Source: Limanda limanda
Lineage: Eukaryota > Chordata > Actinopteri > Pleuronectiformes > Pleuronectidae
Length of the DNA stretch: 64,000 nt
Assembly: GCF_963576545.1 (NCBI RefSeq)
Contig: NW_026870579.1
Location: forward strand, 496,001 to 560,000
Direction: 5' to 3'
In this document: positions 23,291-37,474 of the stretch, one piece after another
How the letters are laid out: each line of letters begins with the position of its first letter
Numbering within the stretch: the first letter of the stretch is position 1
Position numbers and translations under genes: made by a program
Notes under the pieces: generated by a model
The model's input: the letters and a program-made list of their open reading frames with translations, nothing else
What the model was told of the DNA's origin: nothing
Databases searched by the model: none

Positions 23291-26200
23291 AGTCTCTCCG
23301 ACCTTCACAAAAAAAGTTATTCAAGAATATCTCCTCAGATTTGGGGGAATTTCGTCGGTCGACCTCTTCCGAAGGTCGTACAAGCTCGGGGATGGTACCA
23401 ATCGATCCGCAGGACCCAAATTAGTCCAGATGCAACCACTTTCCAAGTCTCTCCGACCTTCACAAAAAAAGTTATTCAAGAATATCTCTTTCTCCTATGT
23501 GCTTTCATCCCTAACCCTAACCCTTCCGAAAGTCGGAGAAGCTCAAGGATGGTACCGATCGATGCGCGCTACCCCATTTAGTGGGGGTAGAGCCTACTTG
23601 CAAGTCTCTCCGACCTTCACAAAAAAAGTTATTCAAGAATATCTCTTTCTCCTATGTGCTTTCATCCCTAACCCTAACCCTTCCGAAAGTCGGAGAAGCT
23701 CAAGGATGGTACCGATCGATGCGCGCAACCCCATTTAGTGGGGGTAGAGCCTACTTGCAAGTCTCTCCGACCTTCACAAAAAAAGTTATTCAAGAATATC
23801 TCCTCAGATTTGGGGGAATTTCGTCGGTCGACCTCTTCCGAAGGTCGTACAAGCTCGAGGATGGTACCAATCGATCCGCAGGACCCAAATTAGTCCAGAT
23901 GCAACCACTTTCCAAGTCTCTCCGACCTTCACAAAAAAAGTTATTCAAGAATATCTCTTTCTCCTATGTGCTTTCATCCCTAACCCTAACCCTAACCCTT
24001 CCGAAAGTCGGAGAAGCTCAAGGATGGTACCGATCGATGCGCGCTACCCCATTTAGTGGGGGTAGAGCCTACTTGCAAGTCTCTCCGACCTTCACAAAAA
24101 AAGTTATTCAAGAATATCTCTTTCTCCTATGTGCTTTCATCCCTAACCCTAACCCTAACCCTTCCGAAAGTCGGAGAAGCTCAAGGATGGTACCGATCGA
24201 TGTGCGCTACCCCATTTAGTGGGGGTAGAGCCTACTTGCAAGTCTCTCCGACCTTCACAAAAAAAGTTATTCAAGAATATCTCTTTCTCCTATGTGCTTT
24301 CATCCCTAACCCTAACCCTAACCCTTCCGAAAGTCGGAGAAGCTCAAGGATGGAACCGATCGATGCGCGCTACCCCATTTAGTGGGGGTAGAGCCTACTT
24401 GCAAGTCTCTCCGACCTTCACAAAAAAAGTTATTCAAGAATATCTCCTCAGATTTGGGGGAATTTCGTCGGTCGACCTCTTCCGAAGGTCGTACAAGCTC
24501 GGGGATGGTACCAATCGATCCGCAGGACCCAAATTAGTCCAGATGCAACCACTTTCCAAGTCTCTCCGACCTTCACAAAAAAAGTTATTCAAGAATATCT
24601 CTTTCTCCTATGTGCTTTCATCCCTAACCCTAACCCTAACCCTTCCGAAAGTCGGAGAAGCTCAAGGATGGTACCGATCGATGCGCGCTACCCCATTTAG
24701 TGGGGGTAGAGCCTACTTGCAAGTCTCTCCGACCTTCACAAAAAAAGTTATTCAAGAATATCTCTTTCTCCTATGTGCTTTCATCCCTAACCCTAACCCT
24801 AACCCTTCCGAAAGTCGTAGAAGCTCAAGGATGGTACCGATCGATGCGCGCTACCCCATTTAGTGGGGGTAGAGCCTACTTGCAAGTCTCTCCGACCTTC
24901 ACAAAAAAAGTTATTCAAGAATATCTCTTTCTCCTATGTGCTTTCATCCCTAACCCTAACCCTAACCCTTCCAAAAGTCGGAGAAGCTCAAGGATGGTAC
25001 TGATCGATGCGCGCTACCCCATTTAGTGGGGGTAGAGCCTACTTGCATGTCTCTCCGACCATCACAAAAAAAGTTATTCAAGAATATCTCCTCAGATTTG
25101 GGGGAATTTCGTCGGTCGACCTCTTCCGAAGGTCGTACAAGCTCGGGGATGGTACCAATCGATCTGCAGGACCCAAATTAGTCCAGATGCAACCACTTTC
25201 CAAGTCTCTCCGACCTTCACAAAAAAAGTTATTCAAGAATATCTCTTTCTCCTATGTGCTTTCATCCCTAACCCTAACCCTAACCCTTCCGAAAGTCGGA
25301 GAAGCTCAAGGATGGTACCGATCGATGCGCGCAACCCCATTTAGTGGGGGTAGAGCCTACTTGCAAGTCTCTCCGACCTTCACAAAAAAAGTTATTCAAG
25401 AATATCTCCTCAGATTTGGGGGAATTTCGTCGGTCGACCTCTTCCGAAGGTCGTACAAGCTCGGGGATGGTACCAATCGATCCGCAGGACCCAAATTATT
25501 CCAGATGCAACCACTTTACAAGTCTCTCCGACCTTCACAAAAAAAGTTATTCAAGAATATCTCTTTCTCCTATGTGCTTTCATCCCTAACCCTAACCCTA
25601 ACCCTTCCGAAAGTCGGAGAAGCTCAAGGATGGTACCGATCGATGCGCGCTACCCCATTTAGTGGGGGTAGAGCCTACTTGCAAGTCTCTCCGACCTTCA
25701 CAAAAAAAGTTATTCAAGAATATCTCTTTCTCCTATGTGCTTTCATCCCTAACCCTAACCCTAACCCTTCCGAAAGTCGGAGAAGCTCAAGGATGGTACC
25801 GATCGATGCGCGCTACCCCATTTAGTGGGGGTAGAGCCTACTTGCAAGTCTCTCCGACCTTCACAAAAAAAGTTATTCAAGAATATCTCTTTCTCCTATG
25901 TGCTTTCATCCCTAACCCTAACCCTAACCCTTCCGAAAGTCGTAGAAGCTCAAGGATGGTACCGATCGATGCGCGCTACCCCATTTAGTGGGGGTAGAGC
26001 CTACTTGCAAGTCTCTCCGACCTTCACAAAAAAAGTTATTCAAGAATATCTCTTTCTCCTATGTGCTTTCATCCCTAACCCTAACCCTAACCCTTCCAAA
26101 AGTCGGAGAAGCTCAAGGATGGTACCGATCGATGTGCGCTACCCCATTTAGTGGGGGTAGAGCCTACTTGCATGTCTCTCCGACCTTCACAAAAAAAGTT

Positions 26201-29200
26201 ATTCAAGAATATCTCCTCAGATTTGGGGGAATTTCGTCGGTCGACCTCTTCCGAAGGTCGTACAAGCTCGGGGATGGTACCAATCGATCCGCAGGACCCA
26301 AATTAGTCCAGATGCAACCACTTTCCAAGTCTCTCCGACCTTCACAAAAAAGGTTATTCAAGAATATCTCTTTCTCCTATGTGCTTTCATCCCTAACCCT
26401 AACCCTAACCCTTCCGAAAGTCGGAGAAGCTCAAGGATGGTACCGATCGATGCGCGCAACCCCATTTAGTGGGGGTAGAGCCTACTTGCAAGTCTCTCCG
26501 ACCTTCACAAAAAAAGTTATTCAAGAATATCTCCTCAGATTTGGGGGAATTTCGTCGGTCGACCTCTTCCGAAGGTCGTACAAGCTCGGGGATGGTACCA
26601 ATCGATCCGCAGGACCCAAATTAGTCCAGATGCAACCACTTTACAAGTCTCTCCGACCTTCACAAAAAAAGTTATTCAAGAATATCTCTTTCTCCTATGT
26701 GCTTTCATCCCTAACCCTAACCCTTCCGAAAGTCGGAGAAGCTCAAGGATGGTACCGATCGATGCGCGCTACCCCATTTAGTGGGGGTAGAGCCTACTTG
26801 CAAGTCTCTCCGACCTTCACAAAAAAAGTTATTCAAGAATATCTCTTTCTCCTATGTGCTTTCATCCCTAACCCTAACCCTAACCCTTCCGAAAGTCGGA
26901 GAAGCTCAAGGATGGTACCGATCGATGCGCGCAACCCCATTTAGTGGGGGTAGAGCCTACTTGCAAGTCTCTCCGACCTTCACAAAAAAAGTTATTCAAG
27001 AATATCTCCTCAGATTTGGGGGAATTTCGTCGGTCGACCTCTTCCAAAGGTCGTACAAGCTCGGGGATGGTACTAATCGATCCGCAGGACCCAAATTAGT
27101 CCAGATGCAACCACTTTCCAAGTCTCTCCGACCTTCACAAAAAAAGTTATTCAAGAATATCTCTTTCTCCTATGTGCTTTCATCCCTAACCCTAACCCTA
27201 ACCCTTCCGAAAGTCGGAGAAGCTCAAGGATGGTACCGATCGATGCGCGCAACCCCATTTAGTGGGGGTAGAGCCTACTTGCAAGTCTCTCCGACCTTCA
27301 CAAAAAAAGTTATTCAAGAATATCTCCTCAGATTTGGGGGAATTTCGTCGGTCGACCTCTTCCGAAGGTCGTACAAGCTCGGGGATGGTACCAATCGATC
27401 CGCAGGACCCAAATTAGTCCAGATGCAACCACTTTCCAAGTCTCTCCGACCTTCACAAAAAAAGTTATTCAAGAATATCTCTTTCTCCTATGTGCTTTCA
27501 TCCCTAACCCTAACCCTTCCGAAAGTCGGAGAAGCTCAAAGATGGTACCGATCGATGCGCGCTACCCCATTTAGTGGGGGTAGAGCCTACTTGCAAGTCT
27601 CTCCGACCTTCACAAAAAAAGTTATTCAAGAATATCTCTTTCTCCTATGTGCTTTCATCCCTAACCCTAACCCTTCCGAAAGTCGGAGAAGCTCAAGGAT
27701 GGTACCGATCGATGCGCGCAACCCCATTTAGTGGGGGTAGAGCCTACTTGCAAGTCTCTCCGACCTTCACAAAAAAAGTTATTCAAGAATATCTCCTCAG
27801 ATTTGGGGGAATTTCGTCGGTCGACCTCTTCCGAAGGTCGTACAAGCTCGGGGATGGTACCAATCGATCCGCAGGACCCAAATTAGTCCAGATGCAACCA
27901 CTTTCCAAGTCTCTCCGACCTTCACAAAAAAAGTTATTCAAGAATATCTCTTTCTCCTATGTGCTTTCATCCCTAACCCTAACCCTAACCCTTCCGAAAG
28001 TCGGAGAAGCTCAAGGATGGTACCGATCGATGCGCGCTACCCCATTTAGTGGGGGTAGAGCCTACTTGCAAGTCTCTCCGACCTTCACAAAAAAAGTTAT
28101 TCAAGAATATCTCTTTCTCCTATGTGCTTTCATCCCTAACCCTAACCCTAACCCTTCCGAAAGTCGGAGAAGCTCAAGGATGGTACCGATCGATGCGCGC
28201 TACCCCATTTAGTGGGGGTAGAGCCTACTTGCAAGTCTCTCCGACCTTCACAAAAAAAGTTATTCAAGAATATCTCTTTCTCCTATGTGCTTTCATCCCT
28301 AACCCTAACCCTAACCCTTCCGAAAGTCGGAGAAGCTCAAGGATGGAACCGATCGATGCGCGCTACCCCATTTAGTGGGGGTAGAGCCTACTTGCAAGTC
28401 TCTCCGACCTTCACAAAAAAAGTTATTCAAGAATATCTCCTCAGATTTGGGGGAATTTCGTCGGTCGACCTCTTCCGAAGGTCGTACAAGCTCGGGGATG
28501 GTACCAATCGATCCGCAGGACCCAAATTAGTCCAGATGCAACCACTTTCCAAGTCTCTCCGACCTTCACAAAAAAAGTTATTCAAGAATATCTCTTTCTC
28601 CTATGTGCTTTCATCCCTAACCCTAACCCTTCCGAAAGTCGGAGAAGCTCAAGGATGGTACCGATCGATGCGCGCTACCCCATTTAGTGGGGGTAGAGCC
28701 TACTTGCAAGTCTCTCCGACCTTCACAAAAAAAGTTATTCAAGAATATCTCTTTCTCCTATGTGCTTTCATCCCTAACCCTAACCCTAACCCTTCCGAAA
28801 GTCGGAGAAGCTCAAGGATGGTACCGATCGATGCGCGCAACCCCATTTAGTGGGGGTAGAGCCTACTTGCAAGTCTCTCCGACCTTCACAAAAAAAGTTA
28901 TTCAAGAATATCTCCTCAGATTTGGGGGAATTTCGTCGGTCGACCTCTTCCGAAGGTCGTACAAGCTCGGGGATGGTACCAATCGATCCGCAGGACCCAA
29001 ATTAGTCCAGATGCAACCACTTTCCAAGTCTCTCCGACCTTCACAAAAAAAGTTATTCAAGAATATCTCTTTCTCCTATGTGCTTTCATCCCTAACCCTA
29101 ACCCTAACCCTTCCGAAAGTCGGAGAAGCTCAAGGATGGTACCGATCGATGCGCGCTACCCCATTTAGTGGGGGTAGAGCCTACTTGCAAGTCTCTCCGA

Positions 29201-32200
29201 CCTTCACAAAAAAAGTTATTCAAGAATATCTCTTTCTCCTATGTGCTTTCATCCCTAACCCTAACCCTAACCCTTCCGAAAGTCGGAGAAGCTCAAGGAT
29301 GGTACCGATCGATGCGCGCTACCCCATTTAGTGGGGGTAGAGCCTACTTGCAAGTCTCTCCGACCTTCACAAAAAAAGTTATTCAAGAATATCTCTTTCT
29401 CCTATGTGCTTTCATCCCTAACCCTAACCCTAACCCTTCCGAAAGTCGGAGAAGCTCAAGGATGGAACCGATCGATGCGCGCTACCCCATTTAGTGGGGG
29501 TAGAGCCTACTTGCAAGTCTCTCCGACCTTCACAAAAAAAGTTATTCAAGAATATCTCCTCAGATTTGGGGGAATTTCGTCGGTCGACCTCTTCCGAAGG
29601 TCGTACAAGCTCGGGGATGGTACCAATCGATCCGCAGGACCCAAATTAGTCCAGATGCAACCACTTTCCAAGTCTCTCCGACCTTCACAAAAAAAGTTAT
29701 TCAAGAATATCTCTTTCTCCTATGTGCTTTCATCCCTAACCCTAACCCTTCCGAAAGTCGGAGAAGCTCAAGGATGGTACCGATCGATGCGCGCTACCCC
29801 ATTTAGTGGGGGTAGAGCCTACTTGCAAGTCTCTCCGACCTTCACAAAAAAAGTTATTCAAGAATATCTCCTCAGATTTGGGGGAATTTCGTCGGTCGAC
29901 CTCTTCCGAAGGTCGTACAAGCTCGGGGATGGTACCAATCGATCCGCAGGACCCAAATTAGTCCAGATGCAACCACTTTCCAAGTCTCTCCGACCTTCAC
30001 AAAAAAAGTTATTCAAGAATATCTCTTTCTCCTATGTGCTTTCATCCCTAACCCTAACCCTAACCCTTCCGAAAGTCGGAGAAGCTCAAGGATGGTACCG
30101 ATCGATGCGCGCAACCCCATTTAGTGGGGGTAGAGCCTACTTGCAAGTCTCTCCGACCTTCACAAAAAAAGTTATTCAAGAATATCTCCTCAGATTTGGG
30201 GGAATTTCGTCGGTCGACCTCTTCCGAAGGTCGTACAAGCTCGGGGATGGTACCAATCGATCCGCAGGACCCAAATTAGTCCAGATGCAACCACTTTCCA
30301 AGTCTCTCCGACCTTCACAAAAAAAGTTATTCAAGAATATCTCTTTCTCCTATGTGCTTTCATCCCTAACCCTAACCCTTCCGAAAGTCGGAGAAGCTCA
30401 AGGATGGTACCGATCGATGCGCGCTACCCCATTTAGTGGGGGTAGAGCCTACTTGCAAGTCTCTCCGACCTTCACAAAAAAAGTTATTCAAGAATATCTC
30501 TTTCTCCTATGTGCTTTCATCCCTAACCCTAACCCTTCCGAAAGTCGGAGAAGCTCAAGGATGGTACCGATCGATGCGCGCAACCCCATTTAGTGGGGGT
30601 AGAGCCTACTTGCAAGTCTCTCCGACCTTCACAAAAAAAGTTATTCAAGAATATCTCCTCAGATTTGGGGGAATTTCGTCGGTCGACCTCTTCCGAAGGT
30701 CGTACAAGCTCGAGGATGGTACCAATCGATCCGCAGGACCCAAATTAGTCCAGATGCAACCACTTTCCAAGTCTCTCCGACCTTCACAAAAAAAGTTATT
30801 CAAGAATATCTCTTTCTCCTATGTGCTTTCATCCCTAACCCTAACCCTAACCCTTCCGAAAGTCGGAGAAGCTCAAGGATGGTACCGATCGATGCGCGCT
30901 ACCCCATTTAGTGGGGGTAGAGCCTACTTGCAAGTCTCTCCGACCTTCACAAAAAAAGTTATTCAAGAATATCTCTTTCTCCTATGTGCTTTCATCCCTA
31001 ACCCTAACCCTAACCCTTCCGAAAGTCGGAGAAGCTCAAGGATGGTACCGATCGATGTGCGCTACCCCATTTAGTGGGGGTAGAGCCTACTTGCAAGTCT
31101 CTCCGACCTTCACAAAAAAAGTTATTCAAGAATATCTCTTTCTCCTATGTGCTTTCATCCCTAACCCTAACCCTAACCCTTCCGAAAGTCGGAGAAGCTC
31201 AAGGATGGAACCGATCGATGCGCGCTACCCCATTTAGTGGGGGTAGAGCCTACTTGCAAGTCTCTCCGACCTTCACAAAAAAAGTTATTCAAGAATATCT
31301 CCTCAGATTTGGGGGAATTTCGTCGGTCGACCTCTTCCGAAGGTCGTACAAGCTCGGGGATGGTACCAATCGATCCGCAGGACCCAAATTAGTCCAGATG
31401 CAACCACTTTCCAAGTCTCTCCGACCTTCACAAAAAAAGTTATTCAAGAATATCTCTTTCTCCTATGTGCTTTCATCCCTAACCCTAACCCTAACCCTTC
31501 CGAAAGTCGGAGAAGCTCAAGGATGGTACCGATCGATGCGCGCTACCCCATTTAGTGGGGGTAGAGCCTACTTGCAAGTCTCTCCGACCTTCACAAAAAA
31601 AGTTATTCAAGAATATCTCTTTCTCCTATGTGCTTTCATCCCTAACCCTAACCCTAACCCTTCCGAAAGTCGTAGAAGCTCAAGGATGGTACCGATCGAT
31701 GCGCGCTACCCCATTTAGTGGGGGTAGAGCCTACTTGCATGTCTCTCCGACCTTCACAAAAAAAGTTATTCAAGAATATCTCCTCAGATTTGGGGGAATT
31801 TCGTCGGTCGACCTCTTCCGAAGGTCGTACAAGCTCGGGGATGGTACCAATCGATCCGCAGGACCCAAATTAGTCCAGATGCAACCACTTTCCAAGTCTC
31901 TCCGACCTTCACAAAAAAAGTTATTCAAGAATATCTCTTTCTCCTATGTGCTTTCATCCCTAACCCTAACCCTAACCCTTCCGAAAGTCGGAGAAGCTCA
32001 AGGATGGTACCGATCGATGCGCGCAACCCCATTTAGTGGGGGTAGAGCCTACTTGCAAGTCTCTCCGACCTTCACAAAAAAAGTTATTCAAGAATATCTC
32101 CTCAGATTTGGGGGAATTTCGTCGGTCGACCTCTTCCGAAGGTCGTACAAGCTCGGGGATGGTACCAATCGATCCGCAGGACCCAAATTATTCCAGATGC

Positions 32201-32856
32201 AACCACTTTACAAGTCTCTCCGACCTTCACAAAAAAAGTTATTCAAGAATATCTCTTTCTCCTATGTGCTTTCATCCCTAACCCTAACCCTAACCCTTCC
32301 GAAAGTCGGAGAAGCTCAAGGATGGTACCGATCGATGCGCGCTACCCCATTTAGTGGGGGTAGAGCCTACTTGCAAGTCTCTCCGACCTTCACAAAAAAA
32401 GTTATTCAAGAATATCTCTTTCTCCTATGTGCTTTCATCCCTAACCCTAACCCTAACCCTTCCGAAAGTCGTAGAAGCTCAAGGATGGTACCGATCGATG
32501 CGCGCTACCCCATTTAGTGGGGGTATAGCCTACTTGCAAGTCTCTCCGACCTTCACAAAAAAAGTTATTCAAGAATATCTCTTTCTCCTATGTGCTTTCA
32601 TCCCTAACCCTAACCCTAACCCTTCCAAAAGTCGGAGAAGCTCAAGGATGGTACCGATCGATGTGCGCTACCCCATTTAGTGGGGGTAGAGCCTACTTGC
32701 ATGTCTCTCCGACCTTCACAAAAAAAGTTATTCAAGAATATCTCCTCAGATTTGGGGGAATTTCGTCGGTCGACCTCTTCCGAAGGTCGTACAAGCTCGG
32801 GGATGGTACCAATCGATCCGCAGGACCCAAATTAGTCCAGATGCAACCACTTTCCA

Positions 32857-33012
32857 AGTCTCTCCGACCTTCACAAAAAAGTTATTCAAGAATATCTCTT
32901 TCTCCTATGTGCTTTCATCCCTAACCCTAACCCTTCCGAAAGTCGGAGAAGCTCAAGGATGGTACCGATCGATGCGCGCAACCCCATTTAGTGGGGGTAG
33001 AGCCTACTTGCA
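32857..33012 (+). repeat. Only off-length monomer: short A with one base deleted (156 bp)
   Basis: The core A7 run has six A here (near 32875-32880), so this short A is 156 bp. In my tiling it is the only one of 400 complete monomers whose length is not 155, 157 or 163. It breaks the reading frame that runs through its neighbours. It may be a real homopolymer slip or a sequencing error. Confidence 0.85.
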
Positions 33013-34117
33013 AGTCTCTCCGACCTTCACAAAAAAAGTTATTCAAGAATATCTCCTCAGATTTGGGGGAATTTCGTCGGTCGACCTCTTCCGAAGGTCG
33101 TACAAGCTCGGGGATGGTACCAATCGATCCGCAGGACCCAAATTAGTCCAGATGCAACCACTTTACAAGTCTCTCCGACCTTCACAAAAAAAGTTATTCA
33201 AGAATATCTCTTTCTCCTATGTGCTTTCATCCCTAACCCTAACCCTTCCGAAAGTCGGAGAAGCTCAAGGATGGTACCGATCGATGCGCGCTACCCCATT
33301 TAGTGGGGGTAGAGCCTACTTGCAAGTCTCTCCGACCTTCACAAAAAAAGTTATTCAAGAATATCTCTTTCTCCTATGTGCTTTCATCCCTAACCCTAAC
33401 CCTAACCCTTCCGAAAGTCGGAGAAGCTCAAGGATGGTACCGATCGATGCGCGCAACCCCATTTAGTGGGGGTAGAGCCTACTTGCAAGTCTCTCCGACC
33501 TTCACAAAAAAAGTTATTCAAGAATATCTCCTCAGATTTGGGGGAATTTCGTCGGTCGACCTCTTCCGAAGGTCGTACAAGCTCGGGGATGGTACCAATC
33601 GATCCGCAGGACCCAAATTAGTCCAGATGCAACCACTTTCCAAGTCTCTCCGACCTTCACAAAAAAAGTTATTCAAGAATATCTCTTTCTCCTATGTGCT
33701 TTCATCCCTAACCCTAACCCTAACCCTTCCGAAAGTCGGAGAAGCTCAAGGATGGTACCGATCGATGCGCGCAACCCCATTTAGTGGGGGTAGAGCCTAC
33801 TTGCAAGTCTCTCCGACCTTCACAAAAAAAGTTATTCAAGAATATCTCCTCAGATTTGGGGGAATTTCGTCGGTCGACCTCTTCCGAAGGTCGTACAAGC
33901 TCGGGGATGGTACCAATCGATCCGCAGGACCCAAATTAGTCCAGATGCAACCACTTTCCAAGTCTCTCCGACCTTCACAAAAAAAGTTATTCAAGAATAT
34001 CTCTTTCTCCTATGTGCTTTCATCCCTAACCCTAACCCTTCCGAAAGTCGGAGAAGCTCAAGGATGGTACCGATCGATGCGCGCTACCCCATTTAGTGGG
34101 GGTAGAGCCTACTTGCA

Positions 34118-37100
34118 AGTCTCTCCGACCTTCACAAAAAAAGTTATTCAAGAATATCTCTTTCTCCTATGTGCTTTCATCCCTAACCCTAACCCTTCCG
34201 AAAGTCGGAGAAGCTCAAGGATGGTACCGATCGATGCGCGCAACCCCATTTAGTGGGGGTAGAGCCTACTTGCAAGTCTCTCCGACCTTCACAAAAAAAG
34301 TTATTCAAGAATATCTCCTCAGATTTGGGGGAATTTCGTCGGTCGACCTCTTCCGAAGGTCGTACAAGCTCGGGGATGGTACCAATCGATCCGCAGGACC
34401 CAAATTAGTCCAGATGCAACCACTTTCCAAGTCTCTCCGACCTTCACAAAAAAAGTTATTCAAGAATATCTCTTTCTCCTATGTGCTTTCATCCCTAACC
34501 CTAACCCTAACCCTTCCGAAAGTCGGAGAAGCTCAAGGATGGTACCGATCGATGCGCGCTACCCCATTTAGTGGGGGTAGAGCCTACTTGCAAGTCTCTC
34601 CGACCTTCACAAAAAAAGTTATTCAAGAATATCTCTTTCTCCTATGTGCTTTCATCCCTAACCCTAACCCTAAGCCTTCCGAAAGTCGGAGAAGCTCAAG
34701 GATGGTACCGATCGATGCGCGCTACCCCATTTAGTGGGGGTAGAGCCTACTTGCAAGTCTCTCCGACCTTCACAAAAAAAGTTATTCAAGAATATCTCTT
34801 TCTCCTATGTGCTTTCATCCCTAACCCTAACCCTAACCCTTCCGAAAGTCGGAGAAGCTCAAGGATGGAACCGATCGATGCGCGCTACCCCATTTAGTGG
34901 GGGTAGAGCCTACTTGCAAGTCTCTCCGACCTTCACAAAAAAAGTTATTCAAGAATATCTCCTCAGATTTGGGGGAATTTCGTCGGTCGACCTCTTCCGA
35001 AGGTCGTACAAGCTCGGGGATGGTACCAATCGATCCGCAGGACCCAAATTAGTCCAGATGCAACCACTTTCCAAGTCTCTCCGACCTTCACAAAAAAAGT
35101 TATTCAAGAATATCTCTTTCTCCTATGTGCTTTCATCCCTAACCCTAACCCTAACCCTTCCGAAAGTCGGAGAAGCTCAAGGATGGTACCGATCGATGCG
35201 CGCTACCCCATTTAGTGGGGGTAGAGCCTACTTGCAAGTCTCTCCGACCTTCACAAAAAAAGTTATTCAAGAATATCTCTTTCTCCTATGTGCTTTCATC
35301 CCTAACCCTAACCCTTCCGAAAGTCGGAGAAGCTCAAGGATGGTACCGATCGATGCGCGCAACCCCATTTAGTGGGGGTAGAGCCTACTTGCAAGTCTCT
35401 CCGACCTTCACAAAAAAAGTTATTCAAGAATATCTCCTCAGATTTGGGGGAATTTCGTCGGTCGACCTCTTCCGAAGGTCGTACAAGCTCGGGGATGGTA
35501 CCAATCGATCCGCAGGACCCAAATTAGTCCAGATGCAACCACTTTCCAAGTCTCTCCGACCTTCACAAAAAAAGTTATTCAAGAATATCTCTTTCTCCTA
35601 TGTGCTTTCATCCCTAACCCTAACCCTAACCCTTCCGAAAGTCGGAGAAGCTCAAGGATGGTACCGATCGATGCGCGCTACCCCATTTAGTGGGGGTAGA
35701 GCCTACTTGCAAGTCTCTCCGACCTTCACAAAAAAAGTTATTCAAGAATATCTCTTTCTCCTATGTGCTTTCATCCCTAACCCTAACCCTAAGCCTTCCG
35801 AAAGTCGGAGAAGCTCAAGGATGGTACCGATCGATGCGCGCTACCCCATTTAGTGGGGGTAGAGCCTACTTGCAAGTCTCTCCGACCTTCACAAAAAAAG
35901 TTATTCAAGAATATCTCTTTCTCCTATGTGCTTTCATCCCTAACCCTAACCCTAACCCTTCCGAAAGTCGGAGAAGCTCAAAGATGGAACCGATCGATGC
36001 GCGCTACCCCATTTAGTGGGGGTAGAGCCTACTTGCAAGTCTCTCCGACCTTCACAAAAAAAGTTATTCAAGAATATCTCCTCAGATTTGGGGGAATTTC
36101 GTCGGTCGACCTCTTCCGAAGGTCGTACAAGCTCGGGGATGGTACCAATCGATCCGCAGGACCCAAATTAGTCCAGATGCAACCACTTTCCAAGTCTCTC
36201 CGACCTTCACAAAAAAAGTTATTCAAGAATATCTCTTTCTCCTATGTGCTTTCATCCCTAACCCTAACCCTAACCCTTCCGAAAGTCGGAGAAGCTCAAG
36301 GATGGTACCGATCGATGCGCGCTACCCCATTTAGTGGGAGTAGAGCCTACTTGCAAGTCTCTCCGACCTTCACAAAAAAAGTTATTCAAGAATATCTCTT
36401 TCTCCTATGTGCTTTCATCCCTAACCCTAACCCTTCCGAAAGTCGGAGAAGCTCAAGGATGGTACCGATCGATGCGCGCAACCCCATTTAGTGGGGGTAG
36501 AGCCTACTTGCAAGTCTCTCCGACCTTCACAAAAAAAGTTATTCAAGAATATCTCCTCAGATTTGGGGGAATTTCGTCGGTCGACCTCTTCCGAAGGTCG
36601 TACAAGCTCGGGGATGGTACCAATCGATCCGCAGGACCCAAATTAGTCCAGATGCAACCACTTTCCAAGTCTCTCCGACCTTCACAAAAAAAGTTATTCA
36701 AGAATATCTCTTTCTCCTATGTGCTTTCATCCCTAACCCTAACCCTAACCCTTCCGAAAGTCGGAGAAGCTCAAGGATGGTACCGATCGATGCGCGCTAC
36801 CCCATTTAGTGGGGGTAGAGCCTACTTGCAAGTCTCTCCGACCTTCACAAAAAAAGTTATTCAAGAATATCTCTTTCTCCTATGTGCTTTCATCCCTAAC
36901 CCTAACCCTAAGCCTTCCGAAAGTCGGAGAAGCTCAAGGATGGTACCGATCGATGCGCGCTACCCCATTTAGTGGGGGTAGAGCCTACTTGCAAGTCTCT
37001 CCGACCTTCACAAAAAAAGTTATTCAAGAATATCTCTTTCTCCTATGTGCTTTCATCCCTAACCCTAACCCTAACCCTTCCGAAAGTCGGAGAAGCTCAA

Positions 37101-37474
37101 GGATGGAACCGATCGATGCGCGCTACCCCATTTAGTGGGGGTAGAGCCTACTTGCAAGTCTCTCCGACCTTCACAAAAAAAGTTATTCAAGAATATCTCC
37201 TCAGATTTGGGGGAATTTCGTCGGTCGACCTCTTCCGAAGGTCGTACAAGCTCGGGGATGGTACCAATCGATCCGCAGGACCCAAATTAGTCCAGATGCA
37301 ACCACTTTCCAAGTCTCTCCGACCTTCACAAAAAAAGTTATTCAAGAATATCTCTTTCTCCTATGTGCTTTCATCCCTAACCCTAACCCTAACCCTTCCG
37401 AAAGTCGGAGAAGCTCAAGGATGGTACCGATCGATGCGCGCTACCCCATTTAGTGGGGGTAGAGCCTACTTGCA
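34118..37474 (+). repeat. 1119-bp higher-order repeat, three tandem copies
   Basis: The copies are 34118-35236, 35237-36355 and 36356-37474. Each is seven monomers: shortA, B, A, A, A, B, A. A private change in the telomere-like tract, TAAGCC for TAACCC, falls at 34671, 35790 and 36909, exactly 1119 bp apart, and was not seen elsewhere in the window. Few differences separate the copies: AAAGATGGAACC near 35980 in copy 2 and GGGAGTAG near 36338 at the end of copy 2. The third copy passes directly into the next block. The near identity indicates recent amplification. Confidence 0.9.

Larger units (their letters stand above)
15635..34900 (+). repeat. Seven-to-eight-kb higher-order repeat, two copies plus a partial third
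   Basis: Copy 1 is 15635-23602 (7968 bp), copy 2 is 23603-30457 (6855 bp), and copy 3 starts at 30458 and can be followed to about 34.9 kb. All three share CTCGAGGATGG in a B (near 15889, 23856 and 30711) and the B change TTAGTCC to TTATTCC (17531, 25499, 32191). Copies 1 and 2 also share AAAAAAGG near 18540 and 26351, GGTACT in B (19261 and 27072) and GGTACTGATCG in A (near 17032 and 25000). Length differences are whole monomers: copy 1 has an extra A near 18.0 kb and a 956-bp duplication near 21.4 kb, and copy 3 lacks one A near 31.7 kb. Neighbouring parts also share a 1268-bp module with the 5249-bp repeat. Confidence 0.85.
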
